Assembly (NCBI GenBank): GCA_044433415.1
Contig: JAWXTP010000041.1
Location: 1 to 21,837, forward strand
Length of the DNA: 21,837 bases
Reading direction: 5' to 3'
Source: JAWXTP01 sp044433415
Lineage (GTDB): Bacteria > Bacteroidota > Bacteroidia > Bacteroidales > Rikenellaceae
Below the pieces are notes generated by a model. It was not told where the DNA came from. It saw nothing but the letters and a program-made list of their open reading frames with translations, and made no database searches. This document shows, in pieces, positions 9,601 to 16,732 of the stretch. Positions within the stretch are counted from its first letter, which is position 1. Every line of letters begins with the position of its first letter. The translations under genes and the position numbers were made by a program.

Positions 9601-9900
9601 AGAGTAATCATGTAGTATATTACTCAATGCAAGTTTTGCGTTTTTAGCAACTTGAGTTTCAGTGATTTGAAGTTCGGAGATTAAGCGGTCAAGATAGGCA
9701 TGGCGTTTTGGTTGAGTAGGAGTTCTCAACAGATCTAGTTCTTTTAATATACGGCGTTTCATCTCGTCTGTAGCCTTATTTGTAAAGGTTACAGCGAGAA
9801 TAACGCTATATTTTTCAGGCGCATTAATAACATTTTTTATGTATTCATAGGCTAAGGCAAACGTTTTGCCTGAACCTGCTGATGCTCTAAGTATCTGCAT
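6658..9900 (-). CDS. AddA/RecB-like UvrD-family helicase with C-terminal PD-(D/E)XK nuclease
   Basis: This 1080-residue SF1A helicase-nuclease probably resects double-strand breaks for recombination. Helicase motifs are in order: Walker A ASAGSGKT (6-13), motif Ia AVTFTNKATDEM, motif II DEFQD (374-378), motif III GDVKQSIYRWRGGD (409-422), motif V TIHSVKGLEYEAVLIP (723-738) and motif VI VLYVAVTRA (798-806). A RecB-type nuclease domain closes the protein, with H938 in GILMHKLFERI, D1015 in RPDRV, D1028 and K1030 in ILDYKFG, and a following Q-x3-Y. Every catalytic residue is present, so it should act as both motor and nuclease. The protein begins abruptly at the Walker A strand, as in Bacteroidota relatives. 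No AddB-like partner gene lies in the window. It starts 40 bp after the M23 gene, in the same operon. Confidence 0.88.
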   Translation of the reverse strand: MQILRASAGSGKTFALAYEYIKNVINAPEKYSVILAVTFTNKATDEMKRRILKELDLLRTPTQPKRHAYLDRLISELQITETQVAKNAKLALSNILHDYSRFSVLTIDRFFQKILRAFVKELGVESDYTVDFNIDYIIDLAIDKIVDKSNDDTDIAANLKGFTDELIDNSKSYNIKSALAQYAKKIFSEEFDTNKNEGLNIFYSNVIEQRNILIDEMANLANYALQIISNNGFTVDDFPRKKSGLFGYLQNVANKDIKGYNSYVAAAVDGNWGKGKSLPKGVTIKNEITPILSQICSSWDENKVFLSSVEVFAKNFRKFMLLGDISNEVDDVCATSNIMLLSTTMRLMTALTNENDAPFIYEKCGNSYEVFMIDEFQDTSVRQWDNFLPLIDNALSQCEEIAKCVTIVGDVKQSIYRWRGGDWKLLQGNLKDRITLKNKIEETTLDTNWRSSRMVVAFNNALIGAVADSLNSQLNNEIDNIKEAGNITLEQRNELTDTLKKAYNNAEQKFAAKNNAKTGYISIAECDFSEQENLARMVASIKDIQDRGCEARDIAIITRTNKDAKNVVESLLAQKDIAGNENYCFDAISNQALYLTNSKAVKLIITIFKLGLINFTDNPLLVAEYNKYLNRDLNCEVLDDEQRVIAQIRELSVIEAFEKIIDYFNPAKTQNDVAYIQALYEQIINFSAQNVTDVAMFLDWWDKENGKLSITLPDGQNAINVITIHSVKGLEYEAVLIPYMNWKLEPMTNDQIWAEQNSGIFDFADNTLVPYVNMLGESNFAYTYCKEKVMSYVDNVNVLYVAVTRAAKELHIMLPTKIGSKTVAEGIMGVLTCYDKDVILGDDSKSGGNLDTKIEGNIKSWSTLNGESRTEYVFGEKINFLDGKEQEKTLSSILIDELKSLDYHKNDRIQLRYSTERYYEDETGEKHLTPRSYGILMHKLFERIESYNDVVTELEAMRIDGILTKAECEEIASLVTRAFKNENILQFFDTDWSVKNEQNILRPNFDEKVVSLRPDRVIISENKAKILDYKFGRTKNDKNLSQMRNYVHLLKYMGYEEVEGYIWYVQLNDVDKVTSETLTL

Positions 9901-9940
9901 TTGGTGCGTGTTACGTGGTAAGTTTATTTCTGATAGGGCG

Positions 9941-10999
9941 CTACCTTATCCTTAATTTTCTACCAATACGTATAGTTGTACTTCTTGTTATTTTATTTAA
10001 TCTACAGATTTGGTCTATAGATACTTTATATTTTGAAGCTATTCTACTTAAATTATCTCCGCTTCTAACAGTGTGATAAACAGCTTCACTTAAAGCTATT
10101 TGTTCACGTATTTTTGTTACCTCTTTTTCAGAATTAGCAATCATTAGAGCAGCAGAGTCAGAAGCCTCAGATAGCATAGAACCTAATAAAATATAATCTT
10201 CGTCAGCATCCTGTAGAATTTCTGAAGCTCTTGAATTTATATTAAAGAATGATTTCTCTAAAGCAAAAACCTCGTATCTTAGCAATCCTTTCTCAAAGTC
10301 TATTAAAAACTCAGGGTCAAAAGTCTGATCTTTATACCTCATTTCATAGTGAAGGTGAGTACCTGTTGAGCGCCCTGTGCTACCTGCAAATCCAATAACC
10401 TTACCAGCTTTAACAACATCATCAGCGTTAACGTTTAGCTTAGAAAGGTGACCATACCAAGATTCAAGACCGTTAGTATGACGAATAATCACCAGGTAGC
10501 CGAAACCACCACTATTATATTTTGCGTACCTTATTTTCCCATCAAACGTAGCGTATAGAGGCTCGCCTGTATGCATAGAAATATCTACACCATTATGGCT
10601 TCTTCCACGTCTCGGTCCATATTTTGAACGAATACTACCAATAGTAGGTGGATGAAACTCGTCTATATTGTCAATAAGTTTCAGTTCTACTATAGGAGGT
10701 AAGTCACTATAAGGGATATCTTTATATGCAAATAATTGACTAGTATCCCAGTGGTCAGTAACGTATTCATTAGAATTTATTAAATCTATATCGCTTTTAG
10801 GATAGAAATATTCCCATGAATTGTTACTGAAAAGTACTATCTTTACATTTTCCTTATCCGTATCTAACGTATCAACAACAATACGAGGCAAACTTTCTAA
10901 AGATTTATTTGTAGGTAAAAATTTAGAACTTTGCGCAAATATTGCTGTGCAGAAAGTGCAAGTAGCAACTAAACAAGTTATTTTTTTTATATTAATCAT
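9941..10999 (-). CDS. Secreted M23 (LytM) metallopeptidase with C-terminal LysM domain
   Basis: This is a periplasmic or outer-envelope peptidoglycan endopeptidase of 352 aa. A signal peptide ends near residue 22 (CTAIFAQ). The M23 domain spans about 115-230 and has intact zinc ligands: H135 and D139 in SHNGVD, and H217 in THLHYEM. H184 in WYGHLS and H215 are also conserved, so it should be catalytically active rather than a degenerate EnvC/NlpD-type activator. A single LysM domain at about 307-351 (YHTVRSGDNLSRIASKYKVS) would anchor it on glycan. M23 enzymes cut the peptide cross-bridges or stems during growth and division. Its ATG overlaps the preceding gene's stop as TAATG, suggesting translational coupling to the cysteate-synthase-like gene. 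Confidence 0.9.
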   Translation of the reverse strand: MINIKKITCLVATCTFCTAIFAQSSKFLPTNKSLESLPRIVVDTLDTDKENVKIVLFSNNSWEYFYPKSDIDLINSNEYVTDHWDTSQLFAYKDIPYSDLPPIVELKLIDNIDEFHPPTIGSIRSKYGPRRGRSHNGVDISMHTGEPLYATFDGKIRYAKYNSGGFGYLVIIRHTNGLESWYGHLSKLNVNADDVVKAGKVIGFAGSTGRSTGTHLHYEMRYKDQTFDPEFLIDFEKGLLRYEVFALEKSFFNINSRASEILQDADEDYILLGSMLSEASDSAALMIANSEKEVTKIREQIALSEAVYHTVRSGDNLSRIASKYKVSIDQICRLNKITRSTTIRIGRKLRIR

Positions 11000-12297
11000 T
11001 AAAAGAAAATTTCTGCTAATTTTTTAAGTATTGTTTGGTCGTCTGCGTCAACACTAAATTCAGCACTAGGTTGTAGATAGTGTAACTCTTTATTTTTTTG
11101 AAGTTTCTTTTCTCCAGCACCTGTAATATTAAGCATGACGATTTTGCTTTTATCAATAAGGTTATTTTTTACTGCATCTATAAGTGTAGCACAAGCAACA
11201 GCAGAAGCAGAGTAAATGTCAACACCTTCGCATTCTTCAAATATTCTAGCAGCTTCTTTAGCTTCAGCATTTGTAGCACACATAATCTCACCGTCAGTTT
11301 CTACAAGAGCATCAAAAAGTCCACCAGCTATAGAGTAAGGCGGTTTACGGTTTGATAGCACCTTAGCTTTGATTTCCTCTACTTGCTTACGAGCTAGGTT
11401 GTCGTCTAAAGGTAGAAGAGCACGAGACTTTATTTTCCATGCATCATACATAGGCAAGAAAGGAGCATTTTGCGAAAGCATAAGTTTAGAAAGTTTGTTG
11501 CCATAGCGACCGTCAGCAATAAATCTAAGGTTAGCTTCCCATGCAGCAATAGCACCAGTTCCTGAGCCAATAGCTTGGAAATAGTAATCAGGAATTTCAC
11601 CTATAGTTGTTACAGCAGATAGCATAGTTGTAGCCATGCCATCACGTCGAGCAATATTTTTAGCGCCACCCTCAGCTAAAAATCGGTCGTCTTTTACAGC
11701 TACATTAGAGATATGTATAGCATCGAAATAGTCAGACCCTGATTCTGAGACTACTAATTTAACACAGTCGTTTATAGGTTTCTCACTCCATAAAGCATTG
11801 ATATTATCTTTAGGAACACATAAAAGCAAAGGTATGTTATTTTCAGAACATACTTTTGCAAAAGCTCTAGCGGTATTACCAGCAGAAGCTACAACAAGAG
11901 TTTTGCCGTTATCAGGAGAAAGTCTACCACATACAGAGTAAGCCTCAGTTTCTTTAAACGAACAAGTAGCCATTAATGCTCCTACTTCTGGGTGATAACC
12001 ATTAAGAGTTATATAAAGGTTTTCTAAACCTAAATATTGAGCAAGTTTTTCGCTTTTATAAGTAACAGGAGCTGCTGAACCTTCTAGAGTTCTAGAGATA
12101 GGTAGCCAGTCAGCAAATTTGTATATACCCCATGAATCATCTTTAAGTTCTAGTTGTTGTTTTTCGTAAACAGCTCTAATTAATGAAGGCTGTTCACATT
12201 CACAGTCGTCTAGAGTCCACTTTGAATCATCGTTAAATACTCTTTTAGTAACAAAAGTTTCTAATTGATATTTTGTAGGGTTAAATTTGTTTTTCAT
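10999..12297 (-). CDS. Probable cysteate synthase (threonine-synthase-like PLP enzyme)
   Basis: This is a 432-residue fold-type II PLP enzyme. K115 in CSFKETEA is the Schiff-base lysine, SAGNTA (138-143) is the substrate loop and GSGTGAIAA (244-252) the phosphate-binding glycine loop. The N-terminal third, including GIYKFADWLPI, APVTYKSEKLAQYLGL and LNGYHPEVGALMATCSFKE, matches what I recall of the cysteate synthase family (phosphoserine + sulfite to L-cysteate) better than canonical ThrC. Bacteroidota ThrC is normally of the class that opens with YYSTNG and GLYFPE motifs, absent here. Cysteate synthase arose from threonine synthase, so automatic annotation often calls such genes thrC. In Bacteroidota, cysteate is condensed with an acyl group to make capnine-type sulfonolipids. 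The gene leads the operon with its own promoter. Alternative: a divergent threonine synthase. Confidence 0.68.
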   Translation of the reverse strand: MKNKFNPTKYQLETFVTKRVFNDDSKWTLDDCECEQPSLIRAVYEKQQLELKDDSWGIYKFADWLPISRTLEGSAAPVTYKSEKLAQYLGLENLYITLNGYHPEVGALMATCSFKETEAYSVCGRLSPDNGKTLVVASAGNTARAFAKVCSENNIPLLLCVPKDNINALWSEKPINDCVKLVVSESGSDYFDAIHISNVAVKDDRFLAEGGAKNIARRDGMATTMLSAVTTIGEIPDYYFQAIGSGTGAIAAWEANLRFIADGRYGNKLSKLMLSQNAPFLPMYDAWKIKSRALLPLDDNLARKQVEEIKAKVLSNRKPPYSIAGGLFDALVETDGEIMCATNAEAKEAARIFEECEGVDIYSASAVACATLIDAVKNNLIDKSKIVMLNITGAGEKKLQKNKELHYLQPSAEFSVDADDQTILKKLAEIFF

Positions 12298-12412
12298 AAA
12301 TTTTATATAGTTTTCTAAATAGATTATTATTGTAGGGAAAATATAAAAGTTCCTTAAATAAATATCTTGATATTTAAGAAGTTAAATTGTTTTAAAGTTT
12401 TGCAATATTACA

Positions 12413-12445
12413 CAAATATAGTGTTTTTTTATTGAACTAGCCAAA
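12413..12445 (-). promoter_or_regulatory. Bacteroidota consensus promoter for the cysteate-synthase-like operon
   Basis: On the minus strand TTTG (CAAA at 12442-12445) is followed after 21 bases by TATATTTG (CAAATATA at 12413-12420), matching -33 and -7 boxes. It starts 2 bp after the selD stop. The predicted start near 12405 leaves a leader of about 108 nt. No T-run hairpin was seen between selD and this promoter, so read-through from the selenium operon is also possible. Confidence 0.7.
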
Positions 12446-12446
12446 A

Positions 12447-13499
12447 TTACTTTACTTTTAGGTAAGTTTCTTCTTTTTCTATAACGCGTCCTACTATAGC
12501 ACTAAAGGGATGTTTCCCACATTCCAATAAGTCATTAAGAAGGTTTTGTGCGTTCTCAGAAGCTATAGAAATAAGTAATCCACCTGAGGTTTGTGCATCA
12601 CAGGTGATAAATTTTTGAGGTAAAGCCAAGTTTTCATCAAAGTGAGTATCATTATTTACAAACTCTAAATTTCTAAAAATTGTCCCTGGTATACATCCCT
12701 CATCTAACAGTTCTAGTGTGTTATTTATTGTAGGCAAAGCGTTAGAATCTATCTCTAATGTTACATTTGACGCTTTTGCCATACCTAGAGCATGCCCCAA
12801 AAGCCCAAAACCTGTAACGTCTGTAGCGCATTTTACTTTGTGTTTTAACATAAGCTCAGCACCATATTTATTAAGCAGCTTCATTTGTTCTAAGGCCATA
12901 AGATAGTCTTCACCTTCTGCCATCTCTAAGCGGTGAGCAGCTATCATAACTCCTACACCTAGAGGTTTAGTAAGTATAAGAACATCACCAGGTTTAGCAC
13001 CCGAATTTGCTATTAACTCATCTGGGTGAACAGTACCTACGACAGCTAAACCATATTTAGGTGTAGTATCTTCAATAGTGTGACCACCCATAGTGAAAGC
13101 TCCCGCTTCGTTAACTTTAGATTGACCACCAGCAATAATATCTCTTAAAACTGTAAGAGGTAAAGTTTTTGAAGGAAACATATTCAAATTTAATGACAGT
13201 AAAGGTTTTCCACCCATAGCATAGATGTCACTTAATGAATTGGTTGCGGCTATCTCTCCAAATTCGTAAGCATCAGAACACACAGGAGGGAAAAAATCTG
13301 TTGTTACAATAAGAGCTGTAAGGTCGTTTAAACGATATACACCTGCATCATCGTGAGTATCTATGTCAACCATAACATTTGCATCTTTAAGAAGGGGAAT
13401 AGATGACAATAATCCATCTAGCTCTTTAGCAGGAATTTTTGCAGAGCAGCCTCCTTGTTCTACGGTTGATAATAAATCAAATTTACTATTTTTGTTCAT
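12447..13499 (-). CDS. selD: Selenide, water dikinase (selenophosphate synthetase), cysteine form
   Basis: SelD makes selenophosphate, the universal activated selenium donor, from selenide and ATP with release of AMP and phosphate. The 350-residue length equals the family norm. The N-terminal active-site loop GGCSAKI carries C18 and K21, equivalent to E. coli Cys17 and Lys20, so this is a cysteine rather than selenocysteine enzyme. The metal/ATP motifs follow: DIDTHDDAGV near residue 46, TDFFPP near 86, the ATNSLSDIYAMGGKP block and GGHTIED. The start at 13499 overlaps the end of the DUF3343 gene by 14 bases, a sign of coupling. No SelA, SelB, tRNA-Sec or MnmH gene is within the window, so its selenophosphate user is not shown here. 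Confidence 0.95.
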   Translation of the reverse strand: MNKNSKFDLLSTVEQGGCSAKIPAKELDGLLSSIPLLKDANVMVDIDTHDDAGVYRLNDLTALIVTTDFFPPVCSDAYEFGEIAATNSLSDIYAMGGKPLLSLNLNMFPSKTLPLTVLRDIIAGGQSKVNEAGAFTMGGHTIEDTTPKYGLAVVGTVHPDELIANSGAKPGDVLILTKPLGVGVMIAAHRLEMAEGEDYLMALEQMKLLNKYGAELMLKHKVKCATDVTGFGLLGHALGMAKASNVTLEIDSNALPTINNTLELLDEGCIPGTIFRNLEFVNNDTHFDENLALPQKFITCDAQTSGGLLISIASENAQNLLNDLLECGKHPFSAIVGRVIEKEETYLKVK

Positions 13500-13701
13500 A
13501 TTTTACAGGTGTAATTTTAATAGTTTTTAATAAAGTATCTACTATTTCTTGTTCTGTAGGGTCTACATTAAAGGCTATGCCACATTCTGAGGATATGTAC
13601 TCAGGAATAGTAACTATAGATAATTGTAAACCGTTATTTTCGCATATCTTTACGCTTTTTGCAGCATCTTTAGTAGAGTGGAAAGTATATAATATTTTCA
13701 T
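13486..13701 (-). CDS. DUF3343 small protein, putative Se/S carrier
   Basis: This 71-residue cytoplasmic protein belongs to DUF3343, a family described as putative selenium/sulfur carrier-like because its genes travel with selD and yedF. It opens MKILYTFHSTKDAAKSVKIC and contains CENNGLQLSIVTIPEYISSECGIAF, in which the SECGIAF segment supplies the conserved family cysteine (Cys40). The βαββ-type size and exposed Cys would suit handing a persulfide or perselenide from the class V enzyme to SelD, which is an inference from context. It is separated by 10 bp from the class V gene and overlaps selD by 14 bp. Confidence 0.85.
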   Translation of the reverse strand: MKILYTFHSTKDAAKSVKICENNGLQLSIVTIPEYISSECGIAFNVDPTEQEIVDTLLKTIKITPVKYEQK

Positions 13702-13711
13702 ATTTAAAGCG

Positions 13712-14842
13712 TTAAAACGATTTTAGTGCTTGTGAAAGATAAGCAAAATCTTCTTTGGTATGAAATCGTGATGTTGAAAAACGTACAGTGCCGCTAGGGA
13801 AGGTCTTTAGTGTTCTATGTGCTAAAGGAGAACAATGTAACCCTGAGCGAACCTCTATTTTGTAGTCGTTATATAGTTTATTTGAAAATTCTGAAATAGA
13901 CAATGTCTTGTGTGTCAGAGAGAAAACTTCACCCTGCCATTCTGGACTGTTAGCACCAATAAAGTTTAAATTTTCTATATTTTTTATTTCAGTAATTAGG
14001 TCTAAGAAGTTTGTAAACTTGTGATATTTAGGTTTGCTAGCTGTAAGTGCAGCATGTAAACCAGCTATGGACGAGATATTGGGTGTTCCTGCTTCAAAAA
14101 TATCTGGAGCATGCGTAGGCATAATGTAGCTGTCGGAATTGCTACCTGTACCACCATATATTAAAGGTTTAACCAAAGAGTAGTCTTTAATATATGCACC
14201 TCCCACACCTGTAGGCCCTAATAAGTTTTTGTGTCCTGTGAAAATTAAAAAATCTAATTCGAGATATTTAACATCTACTCTTGAAGAACCTATAGATTGT
14301 GTTGCATCTACTAAAACTAAAACGTTGCAGTGTTTCGCTATCCTACAAATTTCTGATAGATGTTGTATCACACCATTAATATTACTTTGGTGATTTAGGA
14401 TAAGCATTTTTACTTTATTCTCTACTAAAAATTGCTCTAATTCATGCGTTTTAATCAAACCGTCGCTTTCATGAGGTGTTACTATATATTTAACTCCTTT
14501 TTCTTTATAAAGATATTCTAGAGGTCTCATTATAGCGTTATGTTCTAGAGGAGAGATTGCTATAACGTCGTTTTCGGTAAAGTTAATACCTTGAAGCACA
14601 AGGTTTGCAGCATGTGTAGCATTATGAGTAAAGAAAATGGACTCAGAATCTGCATCTATAAGTTCAGCTATGGAATCTCTACATTCTTCAACAAGAAGTG
14701 TAGCATCTACAACACGTCTATACGCGGCACGACCGTAAGTCCCACCACACTCATTTATATATCTACACATAGCGTCAGCTACCTCTTTCGGTTTAGGGAA
14801 AGAAGTAGCAGCGTTATCATAGTATAAATTTAATTCAGACAT
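13712..14842 (-). CDS. Class V PLP enzyme, cysteine desulfurase/selenocysteine lyase-like (EF2568 type)
   Basis: This 376-residue fold-type I enzyme starts LYYDNAATSFPKPKEVADAM, the hallmark of the cysteine desulfurase-like subfamily found with orphan selD genes (the EF2568-type TIGRFAM group). PLP residues are visible: H101 in LEHNAIMRPLE stacks on the ring, D179 in VLVDATQSIG pairs with the pyridine nitrogen, and K205 in FTGHKNLLGPTG forms the Schiff base. The catalytic cysteine is C337 in RSGLHCSPLAH, so it can carry a persulfide or perselenide. The expected reaction is release of S or Se from Cys or Sec to an acceptor. Neighbouring yedF (10 bp), DUF3343 (10 bp) and selD point to selenium delivery. 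Specificity for Sec against Cys cannot be read from the sequence. Confidence 0.85.
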   Translation of the reverse strand: MSELNLYYDNAATSFPKPKEVADAMCRYINECGGTYGRAAYRRVVDATLLVEECRDSIAELIDADSESIFFTHNATHAANLVLQGINFTENDVIAISPLEHNAIMRPLEYLYKEKGVKYIVTPHESDGLIKTHELEQFLVENKVKMLILNHQSNINGVIQHLSEICRIAKHCNVLVLVDATQSIGSSRVDVKYLELDFLIFTGHKNLLGPTGVGGAYIKDYSLVKPLIYGGTGSNSDSYIMPTHAPDIFEAGTPNISSIAGLHAALTASKPKYHKFTNFLDLITEIKNIENLNFIGANSPEWQGEVFSLTHKTLSISEFSNKLYNDYKIEVRSGLHCSPLAHRTLKTFPSGTVRFSTSRFHTKEDFAYLSQALKSF

Positions 14843-14852
14843 TTGTAATCGT

Positions 14853-15473
14853 TTAAGGATAGATTATTTTTGAGGCCTTATTTAGAGCTTCAACAATTTT
14901 AAACATATTACCTATGTTCTTTTGAGGTATTTGTTGTTTTAAGTTGTAGTAATCTGCACAAGTACCACAGACTATTACTTCTACACCTTTATCCTCTAAT
15001 TCTTTAAGTCTTATAGCTATATCGTTACCCTCAACCGCTAGTTTTACTCCCGAATTATAAAGAACTACGTATTTAGGTAGAGATAGTTCGCTTTCACAAA
15101 CTGTAGCCATAAAGGCGCGCATCAGTAAGCTACCAAGCTCTACATCTCCGACACCCATATTCTCACTTTTTATTACTATAGCATAGTTAGTTATAGCAGT
15201 AGTGTCATCTTCTGGGATAGCACAAACCTCATCGCTAGAGTCGTTTCTTACAACCACGCCCTCACCCTTGTAAAAAGTGATAGTAGTCTCGCCATTACTA
15301 ATTTGTGTACTAAACTCTATCTTCATTTCTGTTAAGAAGTTTGATAGGTTTAGACAAGAAGTATCATTGTCAATAATAACCTCGATTTTTTCGCCCTCAG
15401 CAGCAGCTTTAATGCCTTTCTTTGTCATTATTATTGGAGCAGGGCATTGTTTTCCTTTGGCATCTATAATCAT
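14853..15473 (-). CDS. yedF: Sulfurtransferase-like selenium metabolism protein YedF
   Basis: This is a 206-residue two-domain protein. Residues 1-70 are a TusA/SirA-like domain with the signature CPAP (C10-P11-A12-P13), the persulfide-carrying cysteine. Residues about 95-206 are a DsrE-like domain with CGTC at 169-172 (VIVCGTCADYY). This fusion defines the selenium-associated YedF family, which occurs with SelD. The biochemical role is not established; it is expected to relay sulfur or selenium in the cytoplasm through its cysteines. It lies 21 bp after the MalY/PatB gene and 10 bp before the class V gene, so all five genes from 16670 to 12447 look co-transcribed. Confidence 0.9.
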   Translation of the reverse strand: MIIDAKGKQCPAPIIMTKKGIKAAAEGEKIEVIIDNDTSCLNLSNFLTEMKIEFSTQISNGETTITFYKGEGVVVRNDSSDEVCAIPEDDTTAITNYAIVIKSENMGVGDVELGSLLMRAFMATVCESELSLPKYVVLYNSGVKLAVEGNDIAIRLKELEDKGVEVIVCGTCADYYNLKQQIPQKNIGNMFKIVEALNKASKIIYP

Positions 15474-15494
15474 GGTTCTGTTTTGAAAATATTA

Positions 15495-16670
15495 TTAAAA
15501 TCCTAGTTTTAAATACGCATCCTTAAGTTGTTCTAGAGCCTTAGTAAGTACTGCTCTTTGTGTACCTATGTTCAGTCTTACAAAACCTACACCTTCTTCA
15601 CCAAACATTTCTCCATTATTAAGACCTAAGTGAGCTTTGTTAAGCATAAAATCACAAAGTTCCTCTTGTGTAAGCCCTAATTCGCGACAATCTAACCAAA
15701 GTAAGAAAGTTGATTCAGGTTTATTACATTTTATCTTAGGCATATTAGCTTTTAGGTAGTCTATAGTAAAGTCAGCATTAGCTTCAAGGTATACGTTAAG
15801 TTCATCCACCCATTCATCACCATTATTGTAAGCGGCTCTTGTTGCTACAGCACCAAAGATGTTACCTTGGTCAACGTGAATTTGATTAGCGCATGCCTCA
15901 TACATAGCTCTCATTTCAGGATTTGGAATAACTGCTATAGCAGTAGAGAAACCTGCCACATTAAATGTTTTACTAGGAGCAAAATAAGTTAATGTTATAT
16001 TTGCTATTTCTTCACTAATAGAAGCTATATGTATATGTTTGTGATTAGCAAACACTAAGTCAGCGTGTATCTCGTCAGAAACTATGTAAACACCATGTTT
16101 TACACAAAGTTCGCCCATTTTCTTTAGTTCATCATAAGTAAACACACGACCTGTAGGATTATGAGGATTACAAAGGATAAATAGTTTAACTTCTTTAAGT
16201 TTTTCTTCAAAATCTATGAAGTCAATTTCATAAGTACCTTCAGTTTCTATAAGAGGGTTGTTTACCACCACGCGGTTATTAGCAATGATAGTTCTAGCAA
16301 AAGGAGGGTAAACAGGAGGTTGGATAAGTATTTTATCACCTGGGGCTGTAAATGAATTTATACCATAAGAGATACCACAAACAACGCCTGGAGTAAATCC
16401 AAACCATTCTAATTTTGCGTCCCAATTGTTTCTACGCCATACCCAAGAGCGCGCGGCTTCGTAAAAATATTTACAACGAAAGCTATATCCAAAAGATGGA
16501 TGTTCTATCCTACTTTTTATAGCATTCACTATAAAATCAGGAGTTTTAAAATCAGTATCAGCAATCCAAAGAGGAATAATATCCTCACGTCCAAATACTT
16601 CTTTGTTATTGTCATATTTCTCACAAACAGTGCCGTAACGACAAAAAGGCTCATCAAAATTGTACTTCAT
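15495..16670 (-). CDS. MalY/PatB-family aminotransferase, probable cystathionine β-lyase
   Basis: This 391-residue fold-type I PLP enzyme has the MalY/PatB subgroup signature: IPLWIADTDFKTP (32-44), HPSFGYS (57-63), CNPHNPTGRVF (167-177), SDEIHADLVF (198-207), K234 in FAPSKTFNVAG as the Schiff-base lysine, and R365 in FVRLNIGT binding the carboxylate. Members perform β-elimination on cystathionine, cysteine and other C-S or C-Se compounds, giving pyruvate, ammonia and thiol or sulfide; many also transaminate. As the first gene of the selenium operon, it might release reduced selenium from selenocystathionine or Sec, or may simply serve methionine synthesis. A TATCTTTG -7 box lies about 30 bp upstream of the start. 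Confidence 0.87.
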   Translation of the reverse strand: MKYNFDEPFCRYGTVCEKYDNNKEVFGREDIIPLWIADTDFKTPDFIVNAIKSRIEHPSFGYSFRCKYFYEAARSWVWRRNNWDAKLEWFGFTPGVVCGISYGINSFTAPGDKILIQPPVYPPFARTIIANNRVVVNNPLIETEGTYEIDFIDFEEKLKEVKLFILCNPHNPTGRVFTYDELKKMGELCVKHGVYIVSDEIHADLVFANHKHIHIASISEEIANITLTYFAPSKTFNVAGFSTAIAVIPNPEMRAMYEACANQIHVDQGNIFGAVATRAAYNNGDEWVDELNVYLEANADFTIDYLKANMPKIKCNKPESTFLLWLDCRELGLTQEELCDFMLNKAHLGLNNGEMFGEEGVGFVRLNIGTQRAVLTKALEQLKDAYLKLGF

Positions 16671-16691
16671 ATAAAAAATTTGTTATTATTT

Positions 16692-16722
16692 ATTGCTACA
16701 AAGATAAAAAAATATACCTTTG
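16692..16722 (+). promoter_or_regulatory. Promoter of the deoxyhypusine-synthase-like gene
   Basis: ATTG at 16692-16695 (three of four bases of the -33 box) is followed after 19 bases by TACCTTTG at 16715-16722, a perfect TAnnTTTG -7 box. Transcription would begin near 16729, leaving a short A-rich leader of about 30 nt before the ATG at 16758. Confidence 0.65.
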
Positions 16723-16732
16723 TATCTTTAAA
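16699..16732 (-). promoter_or_regulatory. Promoter of the malY/patB-selenium operon, nested in the divergent promoter
   Basis: CAAAGATA at 16699-16706 reads TATCTTTG on the minus strand, a perfect -7 box about 30 bp before the start codon at 16670. The -33 element is weak (TTTA at 22 bases). The box lies between the -33 and -7 elements of the plus-strand promoter, so the two polymerase sites overlap physically. Confidence 0.5.

Noticed and set aside
10999..12297. Threonine synthase (thrC) as the call for the PLP enzyme
   Set aside because: The N-terminal region does not show the usual Bacteroidota ThrC motifs and fits the cysteate synthase family better; kept as the alternative, not the main call.
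12447..13499. Selenocysteine form of SelD or UGA recoding in the selenium operon
   Set aside because: The active-site position is an ordinary cysteine codon and no in-frame TGA was seen in any of the five genes.
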